Positions 1 through 6,995 of a stretch of 13,046 nucleotides of DNA are shown here, in pieces. The stretch comes from RGIG5612 sp963591145. Its GTDB lineage: Bacteria; Bacillota; Clostridia; Lachnospirales; Lachnospiraceae. The notes under the pieces were generated by a model that had not been told where the DNA came from, searched no databases, and saw nothing but the letters and a program-made list of their open reading frames with translations. The translations under genes and the position numbers were made by a program. Numbering within the stretch: the first letter of the stretch is position 1; every line of letters begins with the position of its first letter. Where the stretch lies: contig CAVARE010000020.1 in NCBI GenBank assembly GCA_963591145.1, positions 1 to 13,046 of the forward strand. Direction: 5' to 3'.

Positions 1-1
1 G

Positions 2-118
2 AAGAAGGATATGCCGAAGACTGGCGACGACAGCAACATGCTCCTGTGGCTCGTCCTGCTCCTTCTCAGCGCAGGCACCATCTCTACAGCAGCGATTGCC
101 GGCAGAAAGAGAAAATAA
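2..118 (+). CDS. C-terminal fragment of a sortase-anchored surface protein
   Basis: Only the last 38 codons are in the window; the gene enters from the left edge in frame 2 and stops at TAA 116-118. The visible peptide has the three-part cell-wall sorting signal: a sortase motif MPKTG (codons at 11-25) followed by D, a hydrophobic stretch of about 20 residues rich in Leu and Ala, and a positively charged tail RKRK. By family knowledge, sortase cleaves between T and G and links the protein to peptidoglycan, so the missing upstream part is expected to be exposed on the cell surface. The motif is xPKTG with Met in the first position rather than the textbook Leu, which is common for class-specific sortases in Clostridia. 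Nothing can be said about the domain content of the rest of the protein. The downstream hairpin at 226-257 is a candidate 3' end. Confidence 0.85.
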   Translation, partial: KKDMPKTGDDSNMLLWLVLLLLSAGTISTAAIAGRKRK

Positions 119-225
119 TCGGTGAAAATGGCGCAGATGATTTTGACAGAATCTGCGACGTGGGCAACTGATTTGACGATAATGCATATGACAACATCTT
201 AATATAAAACCCTACTTGCATAAAT

Positions 226-257
226 AATGCGGCTGCCATTTGATTGGCAGCCGCATT
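226..257. terminator. Hairpin between convergent genes, likely terminator
   Basis: A perfect 13-bp inverted repeat (left arm 226-238, right arm 245-257, 6-nt loop TTTGAT) lies between the + strand surface-protein gene and the 3' end of the minus-strand SH3-repeat gene. Stem stability is high (AATGCGGCTGCCA arm), but the T tracts on both sides are short and interrupted (TTTG on +, ATTATTTATG on -). I therefore call it a probable bidirectional terminator rather than a certain one. A second, weaker inverted repeat (arms AAGCTGAT 281-288 and ATCAGCTT 331-338) follows nearer to the minus-strand stop codon, with a few T residues on the minus-strand side. Confidence 0.6.
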
Positions 258-357
258 TGTCAGAACTAAATAAATTTCAAAAGCTGATACAGAATGAAGA
301 AAATCATTATTTTGAAATGCAGTATTGTAAATCAGCTTCATTCAATTTGCCCATAGC

Positions 358-1740
358 TTACTGAAGATATGTCATCAATACCCATCCGGAGTAGCCGTTG
401 TATGACGTATATCCCCAGTTATTTTCGATCGCTGTCACAGTCAGGCTTGTTCCGTTTGGCACGGTGGCATAAGAGATGTTCTCGCCATCTGATGAAGCCC
501 TGAGCTCCAGTCCGTCTGGAGCGTTAACAACTGTATAAGTCTTAGATGTGATGAATCCGTATGTAGGAGCTATAGGCTCAGCATAGTAGCGGATTCTTGT
601 ATATCTGACTGCGACCCAGCCAGACTGACCATTGTAAGTCGTATATCCCCAGCCATTGGAGATCTTGCTGATATTAAGCTGCGTTCCCTCAGGAATCAGG
701 CAATATCTCTGAGATGATCCGTCAGCAGAAGCCTTGAGAGCCAGACCCTCATTAGCTGTATCATATACAGTTACGCTGGCTGCTGTTGGCGCGAGATATG
801 TTGTATTCGCCCAGCCCTTATGCCCATTATAAGATACATAAGCCCAGTCGCCGCAAATGGCTTCGGCCAGAACGGTGGTTCCGGTAGGGATATATCCGAA
901 TGTGCATGAGCTGATAGATGCCTTGGTTCTTAATTCGAGTCCTTCATTGTCAGTATTTAATACAATATAGAATGCAGGTGTGATATAGCCGGATGAAGGG
1001 GCGTCTGCCTGATAGCTTCCAGATACCTTCACGTATTGCAGAGAAACCCATCCTGAATATCCGCCATATGAAGTATATCCCCATCCCGTGGTGGTAGTGT
1101 AGTTGATGGTAACATTTGTACCATCTGGTATATATAAATATCTCTGAGAGTTAATGTCAGCGGAAGCCTTGAGAGCTAGGCCTCCATTTGCCGTGCCATA
1201 TATAGATGCCGCAAATGCTGTCGTAGTAAGGTGTGCCAGGTTAGCCCATCCGCTGTTTCCGTTGTATGATGTATAAGCCCAGTCTCCGGAAATGGCATTT
1301 ACAACAACGACGGCACCGTTAGGGATGGCTCCATACGTGCTGGAGCTGATGGAAGGGCTGACTCTGAGTTCAAGTCCCTCACCGTCTGTTCCGTATACCA
1401 TATAATAAATAGGAGCGGTATATCCTGAAGACGGCTGATCAGCGCTGCAGCTGCCAGAGACCTTGGTCCATTCCAGATCAACCCAGCCGTCATAGCCGTT
1501 GTATTCCGTATATCCCCATCCGCTATAGGAAATCTGGGCGATGGTGAGGGCTGCGCCATCAGGAACAGTACATAATCTCTCGGAATTCGAGTCATATGAT
1601 TTGCGAAGTGCGAGTCCTTCACCGTCTGTGTCATATACAGTTACAGTATAAGGAGTGCTTGCGGCAAATGATATTGTCTGGAATAAGCACATTGTAAGAC
1701 AGAGAACAACTGCGAAAATAATAATACGTGTCTTTTTCAT
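358..1740 (-). CDS. Secreted protein of six SH3-like repeats
   Basis: A 460-residue protein with a signal peptide (KKTR n-region, hydrophobic 6-24, likely cleavage near SFA-AS at 26-27) and no catalytic domain. The rest is six bacterial SH3-like (SH3b) modules at about 31-95, 111-171, 177-241, 256-316, 322-384 and 401-460. Each carries a GLALK/R or GLELR segment and ends in a W-x-Y-T-x-Y-x-G-x-x-G-W-V/A core. The modules alternate between two types: A (GLAL, modules 1, 3, 5) and B (GLEL, modules 2, 4, 6), so the protein is three copies of an A-B unit. SH3b domains commonly bind peptidoglycan or peptide side chains, so a cell-wall or matrix binding role is inferred; no sorting signal, transmembrane tail or hydrolase is present. 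The start is supported by GAGGAGG 7 nt upstream. It is transcribed alone, with a tRNA gene and terminator upstream. Confidence 0.88.
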   Translation of the reverse strand: MKKTRIIIFAVVLCLTMCLFQTISFAASTPYTVTVYDTDGEGLALRKSYDSNSERLCTVPDGAALTIAQISYSGWGYTEYNGYDGWVDLEWTKVSGSCSADQPSSGYTAPIYYMVYGTDGEGLELRVSPSISSSTYGAIPNGAVVVVNAISGDWAYTSYNGNSGWANLAHLTTTAFAASIYGTANGGLALKASADINSQRYLYIPDGTNVTINYTTTTGWGYTSYGGYSGWVSLQYVKVSGSYQADAPSSGYITPAFYIVLNTDNEGLELRTKASISSCTFGYIPTGTTVLAEAICGDWAYVSYNGHKGWANTTYLAPTAASVTVYDTANEGLALKASADGSSQRYCLIPEGTQLNISKISNGWGYTTYNGQSGWVAVRYTRIRYYAEPIAPTYGFITSKTYTVVNAPDGLELRASSDGENISYATVPNGTSLTVTAIENNWGYTSYNGYSGWVLMTYLQ

Positions 1741-1882
1741 TTCAACACCTCCTCGTGCGATTCGGATGGCGATTCACGCCTCCGATGTCTAATATATACA
1801 ATAATAAAATTGAAAATGATATACGCGAATTGACTAAAAATGCCGAAAGATAAAAGTTGATGTATGACGTGCTCAAATCAAA

Positions 1883-1918
1883 ATCAGGGAAATTGCTAAT
1901 TTAAGCAATTTCCCTGAT
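1883..1918 (-). terminator. Intrinsic terminator of the tRNA-Thr gene
   Basis: A perfect 15-bp stem (arms 1883-1897 and 1904-1918, loop AATTTA) starts 10 nt beyond the 3' end of the tRNA. On the minus strand it is followed by TTTTGATTT, giving a normal rho-independent terminator. On the + strand the stem is followed by GAAATAA with no T tract, so it works for the minus-strand tRNA transcript and insulates the SH3-repeat gene from it. Confidence 0.85.
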
Positions 1919-1928
1919 GAAATAAACA

Positions 1929-2001
1929 AGCCACAGGCCGGACTCGAACCGGCTACCTCATCATTACGAGTGATGCGCTCTGCCAGGTGAGCTACAGTGG
2001 C
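1929..2001 (-). tRNA. tRNA-Thr (anticodon CGU)
   Basis: The minus strand folds into a full 73-nt cloverleaf: acceptor GCCACTG/CTGTGGC, D stem GCTC/GAGC with GG in the loop, anticodon stem CATCA/TGATG with loop CTCGTAA (anticodon CGT, reading ACG), a 5-nt variable loop AGGTA, and T arm GCCGG-TTCGAGT-CCGGC. The discriminator base is T and no CCA is encoded, so the CCA must be added after transcription. One pair of the acceptor stem (positions 6 and 67) is a U-U mismatch. A plausible extended -10 promoter lies at 2014-2042 and a strong terminator at 1883-1918, so this is a single-tRNA transcription unit. Confidence 0.95.
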
Positions 2002-2013
2002 ACGTACTGCATG

Positions 2014-2042
2014 AGGTTATCACATTTCTGAGATATTTTCAA
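2014..2042 (-). promoter_or_regulatory. Candidate promoter of tRNA-Thr
   Basis: On the minus strand TTGAAA (2042-2037) is followed after 17 bp by TAACCT (2019-2014). TG at one base upstream of the -10 box makes it an extended -10 type. The spacer contains CTCAGAAATGTG, which recurs in the same position upstream of thrH. The mature tRNA 5' end is 12 bp downstream of the -10 box. Confidence 0.45.
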
Positions 2043-2073
2043 TCATCAATTTTATTTTTAGATGGTTAAATAT

Positions 2074-2122
2074 AATGCCAGGTTGTTCTGCGCCGTCCCG
2101 GCGGGCAGAGCAACCTGGCATT
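2074..2122 (-). terminator. Long hairpin at the 3' end of thrH
   Basis: Arms 2074-2091 and 2105-2122 pair over 18 bp with one mismatch. An inner GCCG-TCC-CGGC mini-hairpin sits at the tip (2092-2102). It begins 3 bp past the thrH stop codon, and on the minus strand it is followed by ATATTTAACC, only moderately T-rich. It is most likely the thrH terminator or a 3'-end stabilising hairpin. The tip sequence CTGCGCCGTCCCGGC (2088-2102) recurs exactly at 6962 and 7068. Confidence 0.65.
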
Positions 2123-2125
2123 CCA

Positions 2126-2734
2126 CTACAGCGCCTTCTTAATAGCAGCAAGCAGATCGCTGTATTCCTCAAATGCAGGATACTGCGGATAATCCTTTTT
2201 GATTTGTTCTGTGGTTTTGAATAAGAATCCAGCCTTGCTGGCCTGGATCATGCCCAGGTCATTGAAGCTGTCGCCGCTGGCGATGGTTTCAAAACCGATG
2301 GACTGAAGAGCCTTGACTGTCGAGAGCTTAGAATTGGCGATTCTCATGCGGAAGCCTGTTATCTCGCCGTTGTCAGCAACCTCGAGAGTATTGCAGAATA
2401 TTGTCGGCATGCCCAGCTTCTTGATGAGCGGTCCGGCAAATTGCGTAAATGTATCGCTTAAGATGATAACCTGTGTGATGGAGCGCAGCTCATCCAGGAA
2501 TTCCTTAGCTCCCTGCATTGGCTCTATCTGAGCGATAGTATCCTGAATCTCCTTAAGTCCCAGACCATGTTCCTTCAGGATCTGAAGTCTCCAATTCATC
2601 AGCTTATTATAATCAGGTTCGTCCCTGGTTGTACGCTTAAGTTCAGGTATACCGCTGGCCTCGGCAAATGCGATCCAGATCTCAGGAACGAGTACACCTT
2701 CCATATCTAAACAAACTACGTTCATGTCTCCCAT
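2126..2734 (-). CDS. thrH: ThrH-type HAD phosphatase (phosphoserine phosphatase/homoserine phosphotransferase)
   Basis: A 202-residue HAD-superfamily protein. Motif I is LDMEGVLVPEIW near residues 9-20, with nucleophile Asp10 and Glu12 in place of the usual second Asp. This DxE form and the VLVPEIW tail are characteristic of ThrH. Motif II is ILSDTF, a conserved Lys follows in SKLSTVK, and motif III/IV is GDSFNDLGM. The ThrH family dephosphorylates phosphoserine and can transfer the phosphate to homoserine, touching serine and threonine synthesis; which activity matters here cannot be read from sequence. The length fits the family. The chosen ATG at 2734 has GGAGG 8 nt upstream; an in-frame ATG at 2725 has no well-placed site. 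The gene has its own candidate promoter (2780-2808) and a 3' hairpin, so it is probably monocistronic. No serine or threonine pathway genes are adjacent. Confidence 0.9.
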   Translation of the reverse strand: MGDMNVVCLDMEGVLVPEIWIAFAEASGIPELKRTTRDEPDYNKLMNWRLQILKEHGLGLKEIQDTIAQIEPMQGAKEFLDELRSITQVIILSDTFTQFAGPLIKKLGMPTIFCNTLEVADNGEITGFRMRIANSKLSTVKALQSIGFETIASGDSFNDLGMIQASKAGFLFKTTEQIKKDYPQYPAFEEYSDLLAAIKKAL

Positions 2735-2779
2735 AAAAATATCCTCCAGATGGTTTAATTGTTGCGTAACATGCGGATA

Positions 2780-2808
2780 AATTTAACACATTTCTGAGCT
2801 GCGCTCAA
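2780..2808 (-). promoter_or_regulatory. Candidate promoter of thrH
   Basis: On the minus strand TTGAGC (2808-2803), a 17-bp spacer and TAAATT (2785-2780), with TG one base before the -10 box. The spacer shares CTCAGAAATGTG with the tRNA-Thr promoter candidate. The 5' untranslated region would be about 40 nt. Confidence 0.45.
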
Positions 2809-2825
2809 GAAGCAATCCTTGGGTA

Positions 2826-2853
2826 TTGGAATAACCTGCAAAATATATATAAT
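2826..2853 (+). promoter_or_regulatory. Candidate promoter of the radical SAM gene
   Basis: TTGGAA (2826-2831), a 16-bp A/T-rich spacer and a consensus TATAAT (2848-2853). It faces away from the thrH promoter and overlaps neither box of it. It would give a leader of about 65 nt containing a small GGCAG/CTGCC hairpin near 2860-2880. Confidence 0.45.
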
Positions 2854-2924
2854 ACCTGATGGCAGACGCTGTGCTGCCTGGTGTAATATGGATTTGCATA
2901 TAATGTTAAAAAAACGGGATACAT

Positions 2925-3836
2925 ATGAACGAGAACAGATATAATTCGCTGAATGCATATTTGCGTGCTGAATATGGCGAGAAGATATATAAGCTGGCAC
3001 TGGTTGGTGGAACTACCTGCCCTAACAGGGATGGAACGAAGGGCTATGGCGGATGCATATTCTGCGGCGAGGGAAGCGGAAGCTTCGCAGCAGCAACGAT
3101 AGATGAGGCTATCGCCAGACTGCAAAATAAGAAAACAGGCAGCAGATATATTGCCTATTTTCAGAGCTATACGAGTACATATAAGATCACGGAGGATTTG
3201 AAGGCCAGGTTCTTCGAGGCGGCAAATGATGACAGAATAGCCATAATTTCCATAGCTACCAGACCAGACTGCCTGGACGATGAGACAATGAGCATTCTGC
3301 ATGAGCTTAGGAAGATTAAGCCGGTATGGATAGAATTAGGTCTTCAGACCTGCCATGAAAGGACGGCGGAATTAATTAACCGTGGGTATCCGCTGCAGGT
3401 ATTTGAAGATGCGGTTAATAAGCTGAATGCTCTTAATATAGAGATTATAGTTCACCTGATCCTGGGACTTCCAGGGGAGTCAGAGGAAGACATCATAGAT
3501 ACTGCGCATTATATAAATTCGCAGAGGATCCAGGGAGTAAAATTCCAGCTGCTTCATATATTAGAGCATACGAGGATGGCGCAGATGTATAAGGACGGGC
3601 TGCTGAGCTGGCCTCAAACTGGCCGTAAATATCCGCTTACATTGGATAAATATGCAGATCTTATATGCCGCTGCCTTAATAATCTGCGCAGTGACATAAT
3701 CGTGCATCGCCTGACAGGAGATGGCATAAAGCGGGATCTGATCGCGCCCGAATGGAGCGGCGATAAAAAGAAAGTGCTGAATACTATAACCAGCCGCATG
3801 GAAGAAACAGACGTCCGCCAGGGCAGAGATGTATAA
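2925..3836 (+). CDS. Radical SAM protein, YtqA/YhcC type (TIGR01212-like)
   Basis: A 303-residue radical SAM enzyme. The cluster-binding cysteines are C32, C44 and C47 in TTCPNRDGTKGYGGCIFC. This C-x11-C-x2-C spacing, rather than CxxxCxxC, is the mark of the YtqA/YhcC subfamily, which resembles the radical SAM part of Elp3. Further family-like segments are IAYFQSYTSTY (SAM-binding region), ISIATRPDCL, ELGLQTCHERTAELINRGY and HLILGLPGESEEDI. The protein should bind a 4Fe-4S cluster and cleave S-adenosylmethionine; the substrate of this subfamily is not settled, so none is named. The ATG at 2925 is preceded only by GGGAT at 4 nt, a weak ribosome binding site. The gene is divergent from thrH and uses ATA for Ile often, unlike the highly biased neighbour at 4046, which suggests modest expression. 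An AT-rich inverted repeat TACAAAA/TTTTGTA (3843-3874) follows the stop. Confidence 0.88.
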   Translation: MNENRYNSLNAYLRAEYGEKIYKLALVGGTTCPNRDGTKGYGGCIFCGEGSGSFAAATIDEAIARLQNKKTGSRYIAYFQSYTSTYKITEDLKARFFEAANDDRIAIISIATRPDCLDDETMSILHELRKIKPVWIELGLQTCHERTAELINRGYPLQVFEDAVNKLNALNIEIIVHLILGLPGESEEDIIDTAHYINSQRIQGVKFQLLHILEHTRMAQMYKDGLLSWPQTGRKYPLTLDKYADLICRCLNNLRSDIIVHRLTGDGIKRDLIAPEWSGDKKKVLNTITSRMEETDVRQGRDV

Positions 3837-4045
3837 ATGAAATACAAAACACGGATAAAAGAGTAGATTTTGTAATGAATATATAGCCTCTGTAAAATGT
3901 CCTCGAAACCTCAGTAAACTCTATTGCCACCCGAAAAATGCAATGATATAGTGCCGAACGTAAACTGAAATAAAAGAAACGGGCCCAAATCTTCTTTTCA
4001 GAATACTTATATTTTAGGTTTTATGACAGACAAAAGGAGTCTAAT

Positions 4046-5662
4046 ATGAAAAGAAAATACGTTTCTGCATTGGTAGCAGTATTTGCATTGGCATCTGTAT
4101 GTTCACCTGCATACGCATCTACAAGCCATTTCAACGACAGCTCAGTTACAGGAGCTGAATCAGGCTGGAGCGAGTGGGATGCTAACTGGGAAGAGACAGC
4201 AACAGATTATACTAAGGTTTCTATCACACCAGGTGCTGATGAGACACAGCTGAACTTTGCATGGTATAGCGTAAAAGGAGAAAGTGAAGCAACACCAGTT
4301 GTACATTTCGGTACAGACAAGGACAATCTTGAGACATTTGAAGGAACATATGGTGACGTTAACCAGGAGCTTACAGGTGACACAGCATATGAATACAATC
4401 ACGTTACAGTAACAGGTCTTGAGGCAAATACAACATATTACTATACAGTTGAGAAAAACGGCGAGCAGACAGAGGTTTGCGAGTATACAACTAAGGATTT
4501 CGATACTGTAAAGATCCTTTACGTAGGTGATCCACAGATCGGTGCATCTAAGGGACAGCCAACAAGCACAGGCGCAGAGCTGACCAATGAGTCAGGTGTT
4601 GCCAATACTGCAGCAGAAAACGATGGATTTGCATGGAACCGTACATTAAGCATTGCAACAGCAGAGAATACAGATCTTAACTTCGTTATCTCAGCTGGTG
4701 ACCAGGTTAACAAGACAGGTTCACCTAAGGAAGAAGAATATGCATCTTACCTCAGCTCAGGTGTTCTCTCAGGACTTGCAGTTGCTACAACAATCGGTAA
4801 CCATGACTCTCTGAATGAAGACTATTCTTATCACTTCTATAATCCAAATGCTACTGAAAACGGTCTTACAACAGCAGGCGGAGATTATTATTACAGCTAC
4901 GGCTCAGGACTTTTCATTGTTCTTAATACAAATAACTACAACGTAGCTGAACATCAGAATACAATTGAAGAAGCAATCGCAGCTTATCCGGATGCGACAT
5001 GGAGAATCGTAACAATCCACCAGGACATCTACGGTTCAGGCCTTGACCATTCTGAGACAGATGGTATGATCCTTCGTACACAGCTTACACCAGTATTTGA
5101 TGCAAATGACATTGACGTAGTTCTTCAGGGACATGACCATACATACAGCAGAACTAAGCTCCTCTATGGTGATGGCCAGACACACGGCAGCTATGAATTC
5201 AAGCTCAATGATGAAGGTACAGACTATGACTGGGATAATGCATCAGATGTAACAACAGGCGAGAAGATTGCTCTTTATCCTGAAGATGGCGACACAGAAG
5301 CAGCTGAAGCACTGGCAGCATTCCAGGAGGATAATAACTGCTATACGATAGAAGATGTAGAAGGCAATACAGTTACAGACCCACAGGGTATCCTGTATAT
5401 GACAGCTAACTCAGCTTCAGGTTCTAAGTACTATGAGCTTCTCTCAACACAGCAGGATTATGTTGCAGCCCGCAGCCAGAACTGGCTTCCAAGCTACTCA
5501 GTAATCACAATGACAGAAGATACATTCAGCATTGATACATACCAGATCACAGATGATGGCAATGTTGAATCAATCGACGAAACATTTACAATTATCAAGA
5601 CAGCTTCTGATGAAGCATCTGAAGACACCACAGATGCAGCAGCAGAAGAAGCTGCAAACTAA
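4046..5662 (+). CDS. Secreted purple-acid-phosphatase-like metallophosphoesterase
   Basis: A 538-residue exported protein. A signal peptide covers 1-24 (KRK, hydrophobic core, cleavage after PAYA). An N-terminal fibronectin-like/PAP beta domain spans about 54-150 (VTVTGLEANTTYYYTVE), and a calcineurin-type metallophosphoesterase domain follows from about 155. The metal-ligand blocks are all present: GDPQ 161-164, GDQ 218-220, GNHD 251-254, H325 in TIHQD, and GHDH 362-365. In the first block Gln takes the place of His in the common DxH form. The C-terminus is an acidic, Ala-rich tail without a membrane anchor or sorting signal, so the enzyme is probably free or loosely wall-bound. It likely hydrolyses phosphate esters outside the cell; the substrate is unknown. 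AAAAGGAG lies 6 nt before the ATG. Codon choice is very biased (ACA, GCA, few ATA), like the ribosomal genes here, suggesting high expression. The YibE/F gene follows after 18 bp and is probably co-transcribed. Confidence 0.88.
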   Translation: MKRKYVSALVAVFALASVCSPAYASTSHFNDSSVTGAESGWSEWDANWEETATDYTKVSITPGADETQLNFAWYSVKGESEATPVVHFGTDKDNLETFEGTYGDVNQELTGDTAYEYNHVTVTGLEANTTYYYTVEKNGEQTEVCEYTTKDFDTVKILYVGDPQIGASKGQPTSTGAELTNESGVANTAAENDGFAWNRTLSIATAENTDLNFVISAGDQVNKTGSPKEEEYASYLSSGVLSGLAVATTIGNHDSLNEDYSYHFYNPNATENGLTTAGGDYYYSYGSGLFIVLNTNNYNVAEHQNTIEEAIAAYPDATWRIVTIHQDIYGSGLDHSETDGMILRTQLTPVFDANDIDVVLQGHDHTYSRTKLLYGDGQTHGSYEFKLNDEGTDYDWDNASDVTTGEKIALYPEDGDTEAAEALAAFQEDNNCYTIEDVEGNTVTDPQGILYMTANSASGSKYYELLSTQQDYVAARSQNWLPSYSVITMTEDTFSIDTYQITDDGNVESIDETFTIIKTASDEASEDTTDAAAEEAAN

Positions 5663-5680
5663 GGATTATCCTAAAGACGA

Positions 5681-6883
5681 ATGAAGAATAATTCTTCTGC
5701 CGGACTGCTTTCTAAAAAAAAGGTAGTCCGGTACATTATTTATCTTTTGCTTATCTGCGCGTTCGTTGTCTTTGTTGTGAAATTGAATCAGGTACAGAAG
5801 ACAGAATTGGTGGTCCGAACAGGGCAGACATTCGAAAAGGGTATTGTTACAGAAATTCTCCAGGATAATCTGGATGCCAGCGGCAGCCGTGTAGGTGAAC
5901 AGCGAGTCAAGGTTAAGATGACTACCGGTGAACGTAAGGACGAGGAACTCGAGATGACCAGCAGCTCAGGATACCTGTTCGGTGCGGGCTGTACGGTAGG
6001 CATGAAGGTAATCGTAATGCAGAGCGTTGCCGGGGAGACTACGATTGCCAGCGTATATTCACAGGACAGAGAATGGGTAATATATATATTTGCAGGATTA
6101 TATCTGCTGGCGCTGTGTATAGTCGGAGGCAAGCAGGGCGTTAAGGGATGCCTGGGATTGGTATTTACATTCTTCTGCGTCATCTTCGTATATCTGCCTC
6201 TTGTATATCTGAAGGTATCGCCATTCTGGGCAGCAGTATTTGTCTGCTTTATAACAACTCTTGTGACAATGTATCTGATCGGCGGTTCAACAAAGAAAAC
6301 GATCGCGGCTACGCTGGGCACACTGGCGGGAGTTGTACTGGCAGGAATCGCCGCATGGTGCTTCAGTATGGCATCGGGAATCACGGGATACAACGTATCG
6401 GATATAGAGACACTCATGACTCTGTGGAATACAAATGAAATTCAGGTAGGAGGCTTGCTGTTCTCGGGATTATTGATCTCATGCCTTGGCGCTGTTATGG
6501 ACGTGGCAATGTCAGTCAGCAGCTCAATAGATGAGATCTATAAACAAAATCCGAAGCTGTCCCGCAAGGAATTGTTCAGAGCCGGCCTGAGAGTAGGCAG
6601 GGACATGATGGGAACTGACAGTAATACTCTTATTCTTGCATTTGCCGGCGGCAGCGTGAGCACATTATTGCTGGATTATGCTTATGATCTTCCATATCAG
6701 CAGATCATTAATTCCAATAATATTGGAATTGCGATCATGCAGGGTCTGGCAGGAAGCTTCGGCGTAGTGTTATCTGTGCCGCTGACAGTTCTGATCTGCG
6801 CATTCTTGTATCATAAGAGCTCTGCGAATATAGAAATTCAGGAAAATATAGCGATAGAAGAGACATCCTCTGAACAGGCATAA
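5681..6883 (+). CDS. YibE/F family multi-pass membrane protein
   Basis: A 400-residue membrane protein. One transmembrane helix (about 15-35) is followed by an extracytoplasmic beta-rich domain (about 40-130, with GIVTEIL and VKVKMTTGERKDEELEM, resembling an OB-like fold). About seven further helices follow (132-150, 155-178, 181-200, 206-228, 256-279, 314-335, 347-376), and the tail is short, hydrophilic and acidic. The segments GAVMDVAMSVSSSIDEI (270-286) and DMMGTDSNTLILAFAGGS (308-325) are hallmarks of the YibE/F (PF07907) family, whose transport or other function is not established. The gene starts 18 bp after the phosphoesterase stop with only a weak AAGGA 15 nt upstream, so translation may be coupled to the upstream gene. 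Its terminator begins inside the last codons. The pairing with a secreted phosphatase is suggestive of a phosphate or metal-related envelope role, but that is inference. Confidence 0.88.
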   Translation: MKNNSSAGLLSKKKVVRYIIYLLLICAFVVFVVKLNQVQKTELVVRTGQTFEKGIVTEILQDNLDASGSRVGEQRVKVKMTTGERKDEELEMTSSSGYLFGAGCTVGMKVIVMQSVAGETTIASVYSQDREWVIYIFAGLYLLALCIVGGKQGVKGCLGLVFTFFCVIFVYLPLVYLKVSPFWAAVFVCFITTLVTMYLIGGSTKKTIAATLGTLAGVVLAGIAAWCFSMASGITGYNVSDIETLMTLWNTNEIQVGGLLFSGLLISCLGAVMDVAMSVSSSIDEIYKQNPKLSRKELFRAGLRVGRDMMGTDSNTLILAFAGGSVSTLLLDYAYDLPYQQIINSNNIGIAIMQGLAGSFGVVLSVPLTVLICAFLYHKSSANIEIQENIAIEETSSEQA

Positions 6884-6907
6884 GGCCTGTCGGGGGATGT
6901 CTTTTTT
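6861..6907 (+). terminator. Intrinsic terminator overlapping the YibE/F stop codon
   Basis: The left arm AGACATCC (6861-6868) pairs with GGATGTCT (6895-6902). An inner ACAGG/CCTGT pair (6874-6878 with 6886-6890) closes a loop that contains the TAA stop codon. CTTTTTT ends the structure. The upstream arm is coding sequence for the last seven residues of the YibE/F protein. This closes the phosphoesterase-YibE/F operon. Confidence 0.9.
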
Positions 6908-6960
6908 GTGCAGCCGAAATTTGTTCCTTGCATGAAGATATGCTGTATGTTTTAATGAAA

Positions 6961-6982
6961 GCTGCGCCGTCCCGGCACGCAT
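6961..6982. repeat. 22-bp direct repeat, copy 1
   Basis: The 22-bp sequence at 6961-6982 (GCTGCGCCGTCCCGGC then ACGCAT) is repeated exactly at 7067-7088. Both copies are intergenic. The second is the right arm of a long imperfect palindrome; this one looks like a detached right arm. It lies inside a looser inverted repeat (6917-6934 with 6980-6995). Confidence 0.75.
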
Positions 6983-6995
6983 GCAAATGTAAATT

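Noticed and set aside
3837..4045. Possible PhoP/Pho-box or riboswitch before the phosphoesterase gene
   Set aside because: A few TTTAC-like words occur on the minus strand but not with the regular spacing of Pho boxes, and I see no convincing -35/-10 pair or stable fold; nothing could be supported in this stretch.
5788..6417. A 209-codon minus-strand open frame inside the YibE/F gene
   Set aside because: It is opposite a well-supported membrane protein gene and its translation is low-complexity Thr/Pro/Ile-rich, as expected from antisense of membrane helices.
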